Shown here: one piece after another, positions 1-8,314 of the stretch
Layout: every line of letters begins with the position of its first letter
Numbering within the stretch: position 1 is the first letter of the stretch
NCBI GenBank assembly: GCA_002354735.1
Contig: DEMD01000009.1
Span: 1-64,000 of the forward strand
Origin: Gammaproteobacteria bacterium UBA2679
GTDB taxonomy: Bacteria; Pseudomonadota; Gammaproteobacteria; Pseudomonadales; Oleiphilaceae
Direction: 5' to 3'
Length of the DNA: 64,000 bases
The notes under the pieces: model-generated
Seen by the model: only the letters and a program-made list of their open reading frames with translations
The model's database searches: none
Told to the model about the DNA's origin: nothing
Translations under genes and position numbers: made by a program

Positions 1-136
1 CGTCGACTTCGAGATCGCGTTCAACGAGTAGCTTTTTCAGCCGAATATTTTCATCGCGGAGCGTCTTCAGCTCTTTGACGTCGGAGACCTGCATGCCATC
101 TTGCAATCTTTTTGGGGGGCGGCAGGCGCTAGCTAT
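1..136 (-). pseudogene. IS3-family transposase OrfA remnant (C-terminal part, cut by window edge)
   Basis: The minus strand is open from an in-frame TAA at 137-139 to the window edge and encodes a peptide containing DGMQVSDVKELKTLRDENIR followed by a leucine/lysine-rich heptad stretch. This is the typical C-terminal leucine zipper of the small OrfA protein of IS3-family elements. The helix-turn-helix N-terminal half expected in an OrfA of about 90-100 residues is missing, because the stop lies only about 11 codons upstream of the recognisable part. The piece is therefore a 5'-truncated copy; whether OrfB follows beyond base 1 cannot be seen. It marks the edge of the polysaccharide island. The family call rests on motif recognition, not on a database match. 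Confidence 0.7.
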
Positions 137-160
137 TTAAGGATGACCTTCCCCTACAAA

Positions 161-1348
161 TCAGTCCAAGCGATAGACATTCAATTTCCCTGTTGTATCA
201 ACCGCCATCAACCGGCTGCCGTCCGAGTTTGCGTCAAAAATACGAGTCACGCTTGGAGCATTTAGCATAGACTTCAGCTTGATAGAGGATGGATCTGCAA
301 TGTCTAGAACCAATATTGCCTTTGACGCGTCACTGTAGAGAAAAGCGGATACGTCGCGAACGACGATATTGGATTGATCCTCAATAGCGCCCACCAAGCA
401 ATTGTCCTCTGTAGCTGGGGAACAAACCTTAAGAGGCGGGATGGTCAGTCTGTCTAGTATAAGTGGATTGCGGCGATCGCTAATATCGAAAGTTGCCACT
501 TCGTTACCTCTCAGGACTGCCACGGCAACTCTGCTTCCAGCTCCCTGGTAATCCATATCAACAACAGAATATGGAAAATCAATTTCCTCGCGGAGGGCTG
601 ATTGTGGATAATAATAGAGCAACTGGTCTGTTTCCCTTGTGAAGTCTTTATATACCACACCATAGAACTCGCCCTCTCCGAGTGAGGAAAGTTCGACCCT
701 TTCCATCGTTTCAACGCTTAACAACGGATATGTTTGAAAATCTGTTACCCTTGGAAGCGCTGGGTCTTCGACGTTAACGAAATAGATCGAATGCCCTCCG
801 CCCTCACAGCGAAAGTGACCGCATGAATCCGGCTGTTTAAGAACTTTCACAACGAGAAAATCGCCACTGACGTTACAATCACTCACAGATTCCATTTTGA
901 AGGGAGCTCCCGGCTGTGCTTCCACAAATTCTTCTTCAGATATGATGGTAGTGACCGGCCGATAAATTGAACCGATTTCTACATCTTCAATACAACTGTA
1001 AATGAGTCCGCTCTGCTCTGTGGATCTGTTCATCACCATCCGACCGTCTACCAGATTTTCGTCTGAGCTAAATAAAGTGGTCGATATCTCATCAGCGCCT
1101 TCCAAACGGTGACTGACTAGAACCATATCATCTTGGGTGTATTGCGCGTCTACGACAGAACCCTCGGTGATAAAGTCGGAATGCAATACGCCTATTTTCT
1201 CGAGCTGTTCGTCACTGGGGTCGCTGGCGTCGTCCCCGCACGCCCCTACCATGCTTATGATGAAAGCCAGGGACACGGAATAGGCGAATCTGTAAGAGGC
1301 GCGATGCTGCATATGTGTTCTCACTAAAGGTGTGACTGGCGCTCTCAT
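161..1348 (-). CDS. LVIVD-repeat beta-propeller lipoprotein
   Basis: Predicted outer-membrane or periplasmic lipoprotein of 395 residues. The N-terminus has a basic segment, a hydrophobic core and a lipobox-like MVGAC, followed by an acidic linker (GDDASDPSD). Along the chain are repeats of the LVIVD type, such as FDISDRRNPLILDRL and LDIADPSSIKLKSML, which usually build a beta-propeller. The ATG at 1348 overlaps the stop of the upstream HAD gene as ATGA, which argues for translational coupling. A second ATG at 1312 (MQHRASYR) gives a more normal signal-peptide length and cannot be excluded. It is the last gene of the polysaccharide operon, so a role in surface-glycan handling is possible, but no function can be assigned. 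Confidence 0.8.
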   Translation of the reverse strand: MRAPVTPLVRTHMQHRASYRFAYSVSLAFIISMVGACGDDASDPSDEQLEKIGVLHSDFITEGSVVDAQYTQDDMVLVSHRLEGADEISTTLFSSDENLVDGRMVMNRSTEQSGLIYSCIEDVEIGSIYRPVTTIISEEEFVEAQPGAPFKMESVSDCNVSGDFLVVKVLKQPDSCGHFRCEGGGHSIYFVNVEDPALPRVTDFQTYPLLSVETMERVELSSLGEGEFYGVVYKDFTRETDQLLYYYPQSALREEIDFPYSVVDMDYQGAGSRVAVAVLRGNEVATFDISDRRNPLILDRLTIPPLKVCSPATEDNCLVGAIEDQSNIVVRDVSAFLYSDASKAILVLDIADPSSIKLKSMLNAPSVTRIFDANSDGSRLMAVDTTGKLNVYRLD

Positions 1349-3384
1349 TTGGCTGATGAGCTTGTTTTACGTTGGCGGAGGCGGAGGCGCAGCCTCCTGT
1401 ATAAGTTAGCCGATCGAAAAACATTAAGTAGAAGATATTTGTGGAAAGGGTCGATGCCCTGCACCTGCTTGACGCTCTCCGTCCATTGCACGCGCTTCAC
1501 GTATTGCAGAACTTCAAAGCGAGAACGCTTGTGATATGCGCTTTTTAAGATTGTCGAAGCTGAAGGAACGTTTTGTCTGTCAAAGTTGGCGCCGTAGCCG
1601 AGCCCATCCTGTTGGGGCATAGAGAGAAAAGCTCTAACCAAATCATTTGAGGGTGAAGACGCGAGGTTTCCCCAAACCGCCATGCTCTTCGAGTGAAGTT
1701 GCTCTGCTGTGAGAGACAGCATTCTGATGGGCTCGGCGAAGGCTTTGGCTGCAGATACAACTCCAGCCTGAAAGCCTGGAATAAATGACGCCTCTGGGCT
1801 GGCGTGAGTAGCATTAGGTTGGCGCTTGGGTAAAATCACGCCCTCCGCGTCTTCGAAATAGCTCATGACGGAGCCACTCTCTGGAGTACAAAGAAACTCA
1901 AGCGCCGCGAAAGATTCGTACAGTCTGCTGTATTCGATAGATTGACGTTCATCAAAGCCATAGGCAACTTTTGTGACGTTCTCTGGCTGAGGGTTGATAA
2001 ACTTCCGAATTCCGAGATACACGCAGGTAAATTCGGTTGAGGGGACTAATTTGGCGATATTATCAGCTATCGTCCCGCGCCAGCCCACATCGATAAGAGC
2101 TGCTCTGTCGACAGACGTTAGGCCTTTTTGTTCAAGATATTTTGCGAGCAGCTTCTTGTTTTGCTTAACCGCCTCCACCGCTGCCTCATGAAATTGGGTG
2201 TCCTCAAAAAGGGCCAGCAGGCGCTGATCCTCTGCGGGATTTGGAATCACTTCCCCTTTGGTAAAGCCTAGTGTTGCAATAAGTGAGGAGAAATGTTCAA
2301 TGTTTAGGCCGACGAGCTCGAAAAGACCCTGTAGACCCTGGACAGAGTGCAGTCGCCAGATATTCATAAACTCATCGACGTTGATCGAGTCAAGCAATGC
2401 GGGATAGGTCGACAGTCTGCTCACTTCAAGTAGTTCGATTTGTGGCAGCGGCAAGCCGGCAAAGGTCCGATCGGGGAAGGTGGCTTCGAAAACCTGCTGG
2501 AAAAACTCGCCTTCCCTCGTTAGGAAATAAATTACGTCGACATTATTCGCGAGCGCTTTTTCGGCAACGAACAATGCAAATCCTATGAAAAGTTCTGCCG
2601 CTCGATAACCTGCTAAAGCTGTTTCCTCAGCGGGAGATGAATCTGGCTCAAGCTTGTGCGCCGGGAATCTAAAGGACTGGGGAAAATTAAGAAAAACCTC
2701 TTCTTTCTTAAGCCTTGCCGAATGCCCTCTCTCTGGCTCATAGTGGATTGTAGTAATACCGTACCGCTTAGCCGACTCAATATCCGAATAGAAGTTATCG
2801 CCAATATGTAGGTGGTCGCCTGGCGCCACATTGAACCTTTCATGTACAAACTCGTAGAATCTTCCGGAGCGCTTATTCAAGCCATGGTCGCACGAAACAA
2901 AACCGCTGCTGAAGTAATTCGCTAATCCTTTCGCCTCCAATAGGCGTTGGATTATTTCAGCACCAATATAGAAATCGGAGAGATAGACGAACTGTTCGGC
3001 CTCTATTTCGCTCAGGAGTTGTAGGATATCCTCGTCAACGTAGGAATATTCGAGCTCGAACAGGAACTCCTGGTTTACGACGCAGTCGATATCCGTCGCA
3101 GGCAGAGTGTCTTCCGGCCTCTGCAGCGCCCTTGCAAGCCACAGCCTCACTACATCGGCGATAGCGTACTCGTTGTCATGCCCCTGTGCTACAGCAGCTT
3201 CAGCGAGCTCGCTTTCAACTTGCAGGCGTTGTTCATATAGTTGATCTGGGGAAAGCGACTGGGGCTTCTTTCCAATACCAAATCGGTAGTAACAGTATAG
3301 CGCCGTGTGCTTCTTGACGAATTCCGGATGACATTTTCGCCGAAGGAGGGTGTCCCAAATGTCTACCGTGACAAGTTTATACAT
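1345..3384 (-). CDS. HAD-superfamily hydrolase fused to a polysaccharide-cluster domain
   Basis: 679-residue cytoplasmic protein with two parts. Residues 1 to about 230 are a HAD-like domain: motif I is VTVDIWDTLLRR (nucleophile Asp8) and the late acidic motif is HIGDNFYSDIESAK. Residues of about 260-600 form a second domain carrying VIYFLTREGEFF, LLEVSRLSTYPALL and LIDVGWRGTIADNIAKL. The same three motifs occur in the protein encoded at 4611-5924, so the two share a homologous domain. Such HAD fusions (COG5610-like, from memory) are common in O-antigen and rhamnan clusters, but their substrate is not established. The start lies 3 bases after the stop of the upstream glycosyltransferase, consistent with one operon. 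The HAD call is firm; the role in glycan synthesis is inferred from context. Confidence 0.85.
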   Translation of the reverse strand: MYKLVTVDIWDTLLRRKCHPEFVKKHTALYCYYRFGIGKKPQSLSPDQLYEQRLQVESELAEAAVAQGHDNEYAIADVVRLWLARALQRPEDTLPATDIDCVVNQEFLFELEYSYVDEDILQLLSEIEAEQFVYLSDFYIGAEIIQRLLEAKGLANYFSSGFVSCDHGLNKRSGRFYEFVHERFNVAPGDHLHIGDNFYSDIESAKRYGITTIHYEPERGHSARLKKEEVFLNFPQSFRFPAHKLEPDSSPAEETALAGYRAAELFIGFALFVAEKALANNVDVIYFLTREGEFFQQVFEATFPDRTFAGLPLPQIELLEVSRLSTYPALLDSINVDEFMNIWRLHSVQGLQGLFELVGLNIEHFSSLIATLGFTKGEVIPNPAEDQRLLALFEDTQFHEAAVEAVKQNKKLLAKYLEQKGLTSVDRAALIDVGWRGTIADNIAKLVPSTEFTCVYLGIRKFINPQPENVTKVAYGFDERQSIEYSRLYESFAALEFLCTPESGSVMSYFEDAEGVILPKRQPNATHASPEASFIPGFQAGVVSAAKAFAEPIRMLSLTAEQLHSKSMAVWGNLASSPSNDLVRAFLSMPQQDGLGYGANFDRQNVPSASTILKSAYHKRSRFEVLQYVKRVQWTESVKQVQGIDPFHKYLLLNVFRSANLYRRLRLRLRQRKTSSSAK

Positions 3385-3387
3385 CTG

Positions 3388-4614
3388 TCAGTAGACCTTT
3401 TTGGCTGGCGATATAATTTCCATAACCGCTTCTATCCCTTTAAATATGCGGAATAGCCCAGGCGGTAGACGAGCGGCCATCTGGGAAATCTTATGCCTAG
3501 GCATCGTCCGTACCTTTATTTCCAGGCGCAGCCTTTCTTCCGCTTCGTATTTTTGAAAAGAGGCTTTGGTTGCTTCTTCGAACACAGCTCTGTCGACCAT
3601 GGGGCCTGAACTTACCTTAAGTACCCATTCCGCAAACTGAGCAGAAGCAGACTCCCAGGAAGGCCATTCGGCAGCCGTCTTTAGTGCACCTTCCTTGAGC
3701 TGCTTCAAGATGCTTGGTTCAGAGATGAGCTGCCGAATGGCGGCTACAGCGCCCTCCAAATCACCAGTTCGCACAACTCTGGCATTGTCGCCATCCACTA
3801 TATACTCATCATGCCCAGTAACATCGAAGACGACAGCCGTTCCGCCACAATGAAACATTTCAAGTGGTGGGCCGAACATCCCTTCGACCGTGCTCAGCTT
3901 AATTAATACATCGCATGACCTGTAGATATCAGCTGTCTTCGCCATATGGACTCTAGAGAAGACTTTTCTTACGTTAGGAAGCCACTTGAACGGTATAGGT
4001 GTTCCTGTAAGCACCCAGATATCCTGAGCCCCTGCTTCGCGTGCAAGCTTGACTGCCAGGGCCGTATTTTTGAATCTAACCCCGAAATGTCCTTCAACTA
4101 AAATACGAGGTTGTTTGAGAGCAATTCCATTGCGCCCAGGTGAACGGGGATGATAGATATCCTTTCGGATCCCGTTTTTAATGAGCGCAGCTGTGTGTCC
4201 ATGCTCCGCCGCAAGATACTCCCTAATCCAGGTGGCTTCGGTCGCATAGCTTAACGGGAATTTATAGGTTGACTCGACAAGCTCTCTCAGAGGCTTTTCT
4301 TCCTCCGGGTAGAACTTGGTCTCGATTGATTGGACGAAATAGGCATAATGCGTGGCAGAAAAATTGTGTAGTTCAAACACTGTTTTCCACCAAGTGGCTA
4401 TTACTAAGTCGAAGCTACTACTTTTAGCGGCCTCAATGGGAACACACTCAAGCTCTAACGCCTCGTCATGCCAGGCTCGAGTGCTGTCGTCGAATGCTTC
4501 TTGAATTGCAAGAGTTACATCATGGCCCGCCTTCTTGAGAAAGCTGGCATGCTGTAGGATCACATAGGTGCCTCCACTAATCGCAATCGATCCTACCAAA
4601 AAACAAATCTTCAT
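3388..4614 (-). CDS. Glycosyltransferase, GT4-like (GT-B fold)
   Basis: 408-residue predicted cytoplasmic glycosyltransferase. The N-terminus MKICFLVGSIAISGGTYVIL has the glycine-rich first strand/loop of the GT-B fold. The C-terminal half has DVLIKLSTVEGMFGPPLEMF, equivalent to the donor-binding E-x7-E region of family 4 enzymes, followed by GHDEYIVDGDNARVV, the usual 'G-E-I-V-D-G-x-N' stretch. It would transfer an activated sugar to the polysaccharide exported by the adjacent Wzm/Wzt system; donor and linkage cannot be read from sequence. The ATG overlaps the stop of the upstream gene by 4 bases, and the next gene starts just downstream. It is the only clear glycosyltransferase left in the island, so others were probably lost or lie elsewhere. 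Confidence 0.87.
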   Translation of the reverse strand: MKICFLVGSIAISGGTYVILQHASFLKKAGHDVTLAIQEAFDDSTRAWHDEALELECVPIEAAKSSSFDLVIATWWKTVFELHNFSATHYAYFVQSIETKFYPEEEKPLRELVESTYKFPLSYATEATWIREYLAAEHGHTAALIKNGIRKDIYHPRSPGRNGIALKQPRILVEGHFGVRFKNTALAVKLAREAGAQDIWVLTGTPIPFKWLPNVRKVFSRVHMAKTADIYRSCDVLIKLSTVEGMFGPPLEMFHCGGTAVVFDVTGHDEYIVDGDNARVVRTGDLEGAVAAIRQLISEPSILKQLKEGALKTAAEWPSWESASAQFAEWVLKVSSGPMVDRAVFEEATKASFQKYEAEERLRLEIKVRTMPRHKISQMAARLPPGLFRIFKGIEAVMEIISPAKKVY

Positions 4615-5924
4615 TTCTGAAGTCCTCGTGCAAGAGCGTATAAACGGGCGACGAATCTGAAAGAATTATCGTGTACCGTCTTGTAGGGCCAGAAACCTAG
4701 TTCGCCTTTCACCTTTCCGTTAAACAGGCGCACGACAAACGTCAGTCGCGAGATCAAAGACCGCTCACGCTTGGAGATAAAAGTAGAGCGTTCAAAGACG
4801 CCGAAATTTTCTACGTGGAAGACAGAGGAGAACCACTGAAGTTCCGCCTGCCGGGGCCTGAAAACCATGCGTGCGTGCATGCGAGCAACTAGGGCGTCGA
4901 AATAATGGAGTTCGGAAGTGGGTCGCTCGCGAAGGACATGACAAAGTTCTTCAAATCTCCGAACCATGTGCCGCTGGACCGGCATTATTTTGTCGCGGAC
5001 AAGCAACTCTTCTTCGAACTCTCCAATCACAGGCTGAGCCCCATCTTCGTTAATTTGGTAGGAAGCGACGGACCCATGGTCGGCAGCTAACACGACCTCG
5101 AAGACCGCTCTGTTTTCGTTAAAGATACCAAATTTTTTGGACTTTCCATCTACAGATGAGAACAGCAAACCCTTCTTGATATTCCAAGCGCTTGCACTGC
5201 CCTCTGCGACTAAACCAACATACATTCCGGTAAGCTTTATCTGTGGCTTAACATCGCTGTTGCGGAACAAATTCGCTAAGTTGTCCTGAATGGTGCCCTT
5301 CCACCCAACATCCACGACCAAAATATGCTCCGGCAGGGCTCCTCCAGAAAGCGCCCTCAGATAACTTAAGAAAGCTGCTTGCCGGTGCCTACGCTCCTCT
5401 TCATAGAGCTTCTGAAAGGCAGGCGAAGCAATCATCCGCCGAAATATCGTGCTGGATGGAAAGTCTGTAATTCGAATGTTGAGATCTTCTGGAGAAAGAC
5501 CCAGCTCATTTCCGAGGGAAGGAAGCGATTTTTCGAGCCCTAAGCTCGACAGGAACTCACTAGCCGAGATATGTATATACTGCCTGAACAGCGTGTCAAA
5601 AGTTTCCTCCCCAAGCGGAGCAAGGGATGGTAATAATGTGGAGCGCCTCGACACAAGCAGGTACTTTGACTCGATTGGCTTCAGCCCCAAAATGCTCTGA
5701 TATAGATTAAACATCTCCATGAGAGGCTGGCCTTCGCGCGCCAAGAAATAGACAGAGGTTGCACCGGCGCAACGAAGTTCCTCATATAGACTCTTCATAA
5801 ATGACAACAACGAAAGCGAAAGTTCAGGGAACACGTCGTCATCGCTCTTCGCTTGGAGGATGCGCTCAAAATCAAGAGAGACCGAGCTGGAATTCAGCGC
5901 TGCAATTGTAGCTTTACTCATCAA
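4611..5924 (-). CDS. Polysaccharide-cluster protein sharing the C-terminal domain of the HAD fusion
   Basis: 437 residues, no signal peptide or membrane segment. It carries SVYFLAREGQPLMEMF (about residue 58 onward), YLLVSRRSTLLPSL and VVDVGWKGTIQDNLANLF, the same ordered motifs as the C-terminal domain of the HAD fusion encoded at 1345-3384. The two are therefore paralogous in this part, but this protein lacks the HAD domain. The conserved REG, SR-ST and DVGW-GTI signatures look like active-site or ligand-binding positions, but I do not recognise an enzyme class. Both ends overlap their neighbours by 4 bases, so it belongs to the export operon. A role in building or modifying the same glycan is inferred. 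Confidence 0.75.
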   Translation of the reverse strand: MMSKATIAALNSSSVSLDFERILQAKSDDDVFPELSLSLLSFMKSLYEELRCAGATSVYFLAREGQPLMEMFNLYQSILGLKPIESKYLLVSRRSTLLPSLAPLGEETFDTLFRQYIHISASEFLSSLGLEKSLPSLGNELGLSPEDLNIRITDFPSSTIFRRMIASPAFQKLYEEERRHRQAAFLSYLRALSGGALPEHILVVDVGWKGTIQDNLANLFRNSDVKPQIKLTGMYVGLVAEGSASAWNIKKGLLFSSVDGKSKKFGIFNENRAVFEVVLAADHGSVASYQINEDGAQPVIGEFEEELLVRDKIMPVQRHMVRRFEELCHVLRERPTSELHYFDALVARMHARMVFRPRQAELQWFSSVFHVENFGVFERSTFISKRERSLISRLTFVVRLFNGKVKGELGFWPYKTVHDNSFRFVARLYALARGLQK

Positions 5925-8314
5925 TTAGCTCCGAAGAGCTTTCGCACTCGGCTTTTAACACGGACGGAGAGCCGCTCTTGCTGTCGCTTCTGTTCCTCTG
6001 CAAATTCCCGCTCCCGCTCCTCGATAGTTCGCCTTTGGGATTGAATAACCTCATCCCTTTCTTTGATCATAGCTTCCATCTTTTCCACGACGAGCCACCG
6101 ATCCTCTAACATCTTAGCCTGGCTCGCAATAACCTCATTCAACTGCTCTATTCTGGGCTGTTGCTGTAGAATCGCATGCTGTCTAGCTATTATTTCATCC
6201 CGCTCCTGAATTAGTAGCTCTTGAGAATGTAAAGCCTGGGCCCGCTCAAGAATTAGCCACTTCCAGTTCTGCTCTGCATGACGAGCCAGCTGATTCGCTG
6301 GGCGTTCGAACCGCTCGGATGACCATCTCAGCGCACGGACGCACCTGACAGCTGAATCCAGAAACTCTACGCCAACGATGATTGGGAATTGTTGGGGGTA
6401 TTCAATATCGCCCAAAAACTCTGTCGCCGATGATTGTACAAGACTGAAAGCTCTTTCAACTCCGCGCTTCCAGTGTGCACGGGCCTGTAACAAGTCATCG
6501 TTGGAGGCAGCAATACAGCCTGCTTCGTAGGCGGCATCAACGATTTTGGTCCCGAGAGAGGGGTGGAAGTCGCTAATATCGCTTGAGCTCACGGAAGTGA
6601 GGCAGGCAAGCGCTTCTTTGCGATCTCCTTTCGACAGAAGCAACTGACCCAATAGATAGGAAAGCGATATTTGCCACCGCTTCTGATGAGGGCTCATGCG
6701 GATGCGTGCTAAAACCTCATGCAGCCGTTGTATGGCTGCTTCAACGACTGAAGCCTGCGGATTGGGCTGTGCAATTAACTGATAGCCCTGCACGGCTAGT
6801 GCTGCGGCTTCATCAGCGAAACCATGGTTATCGCTATTCGAAAGCACCTCTTCTGCGATAATTTTCAACACACTTGCGTTTCGTATTCGGAAGGGGAACT
6901 CCACCATCGAGCGCACTAGCCACGGGTTTCGATAAGCAGCTTCAAACTCAAGCAGTTTTGGCGGATTATGGCTTTCACCATATACGGTCTCACGGTAGGA
7001 AAGATGCGCCTTAACCGGATCTTTAACCGCCGTGATAAGCCACCACTCGCTATCAGGTAGGTCCTGGGCATCTTCCGAAAGCTTTCGGAATTTTCGGGGC
7101 CGTGGTTTCCAGGTGTCCCCCTCAAGTCGCACCTTACAGCCGCTGGCGATCTGCTGGTAAATATCTTCTATCAGGAAATGCTCAGCTACTTCCTCTTTCA
7201 ATCTCGGAAGTGTATAGACATGATAGTGATAGGGGTTCGGATCTTCGCCCGTCTCATCACTCCAGTCGTTCGGCACGCTCGCCAGGAGACGGCCGCCGGG
7301 AGAGAGAAGACGATGAAATTCTGCCAATAATGCTTTTGGATCCTTGACATGCTCAAGCGTTTCGAAGGACGTGATAAAGTCGAAATGGCCGTCTGGGAAC
7401 TGCGCCAGGCACTCTGGTAAGAACCCCTCCTCGTACTTCAGCCGTTCTAGTCCTTCACTGAAATTCGCTGAGGCATAGCGGATTGCGTACTCGCTTCCGT
7501 CGATACCCACTATCTCAGCCGCTTCGCTGAGATGACGCAGTAAATGCCCGCCGTAGCCTAAACCACAAGCAGCGTCTAATACCCGGTCACCCGTTCTGAT
7601 GTATCCAGCCGCCCATCGGTAGCGTACCAAGTGCGCATCCGATCGCTCGCCCACCTCGCGCAGCATATCCATGTGAAGATCGCGCTCTTCAGCGAGCGCC
7701 TCAAGTGGATATGTTGCGACTGCGTTAGCAGGAATCTTCTCGAGGAGAATCTGCAGCCTTCCCCAGTCATGCTGAAGAGTTTCATATGAGCCTTCCGTCA
7801 AGTACTCCGGATGCTTTCGCCAACCTGCCAGCAGGCACTGCTCCTCCCACCAACTTCGGTCTTGCGTTATAGTCTGGGGTGTCGGGTTTCTATCGTCATT
7901 ACGTGAAAAGATGAGGATGCAAGACTTTCTGGCGATGCGCTGCATTTCCCGTAAAGCCACTCCTACATCGTTTTCATTCAGAAAATGCAAAACATCGCGG
8001 GCAACTACTGTATCGAAGGATGAATCTTCGAACGGAAGCTGCAAAACCGATGCTTCAGAAAAACGTCCGGGCACCATGGCCGATGCTTGGTTTACTGCGA
8101 CCGAGGAAATGTCCACCCCATGGGCATCAGCTCCCCCCATAATGAGGGCGCGAACCAGCTGACCACGGCCTGCGCCGACGTCAAGAACCCTTCCGTACCC
8201 CCCGATCCGAATGATCTCTTTTGCGTCGCTTGCCAGGTTCGCGGACGGCGCTAGTTCAGGCGCCTTCTGCCAGAAATCATCAAACAGGTTTTTTAAGTCA
8301 ATGCTTTTATTCAT
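5921..8314 (-). CDS. Tandem SAM-dependent methyltransferase with C-terminal coiled coil
   Basis: 797-residue protein with two class I methyltransferase domains. The first has the SAM-binding motif RVLDVGAGRGQLVRAL at residues 42-57 and GVDIS after strand 2. The second has RVLDAACGLGYGGHLL at 244-259 followed by GIDGSEYAIRYA. Residues of about 450-690 are helical and without a recognised fold. Residues of about 700-785 have high Glu/Gln/Arg content with heptads (for example EEREREFAEEQKRQQERL), indicating a coiled coil, and the tail is very basic. It overlaps the Wzt gene by 8 bases and the next gene by 4. In ABC-exported O-antigens such as E. coli O8/O9a, WbdD is a methyltransferase with a long coiled coil that caps the chain and is recognised by Wzt. 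This protein has that general plan, but the capping role is an inference. Confidence 0.85.
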   Translation of the reverse strand: MNKSIDLKNLFDDFWQKAPELAPSANLASDAKEIIRIGGYGRVLDVGAGRGQLVRALIMGGADAHGVDISSVAVNQASAMVPGRFSEASVLQLPFEDSSFDTVVARDVLHFLNENDVGVALREMQRIARKSCILIFSRNDDRNPTPQTITQDRSWWEEQCLLAGWRKHPEYLTEGSYETLQHDWGRLQILLEKIPANAVATYPLEALAEERDLHMDMLREVGERSDAHLVRYRWAAGYIRTGDRVLDAACGLGYGGHLLRHLSEAAEIVGIDGSEYAIRYASANFSEGLERLKYEEGFLPECLAQFPDGHFDFITSFETLEHVKDPKALLAEFHRLLSPGGRLLASVPNDWSDETGEDPNPYHYHVYTLPRLKEEVAEHFLIEDIYQQIASGCKVRLEGDTWKPRPRKFRKLSEDAQDLPDSEWWLITAVKDPVKAHLSYRETVYGESHNPPKLLEFEAAYRNPWLVRSMVEFPFRIRNASVLKIIAEEVLSNSDNHGFADEAAALAVQGYQLIAQPNPQASVVEAAIQRLHEVLARIRMSPHQKRWQISLSYLLGQLLLSKGDRKEALACLTSVSSSDISDFHPSLGTKIVDAAYEAGCIAASNDDLLQARAHWKRGVERAFSLVQSSATEFLGDIEYPQQFPIIVGVEFLDSAVRCVRALRWSSERFERPANQLARHAEQNWKWLILERAQALHSQELLIQERDEIIARQHAILQQQPRIEQLNEVIASQAKMLEDRWLVVEKMEAMIKERDEVIQSQRRTIEEREREFAEEQKRQQERLSVRVKSRVRKLFGAN

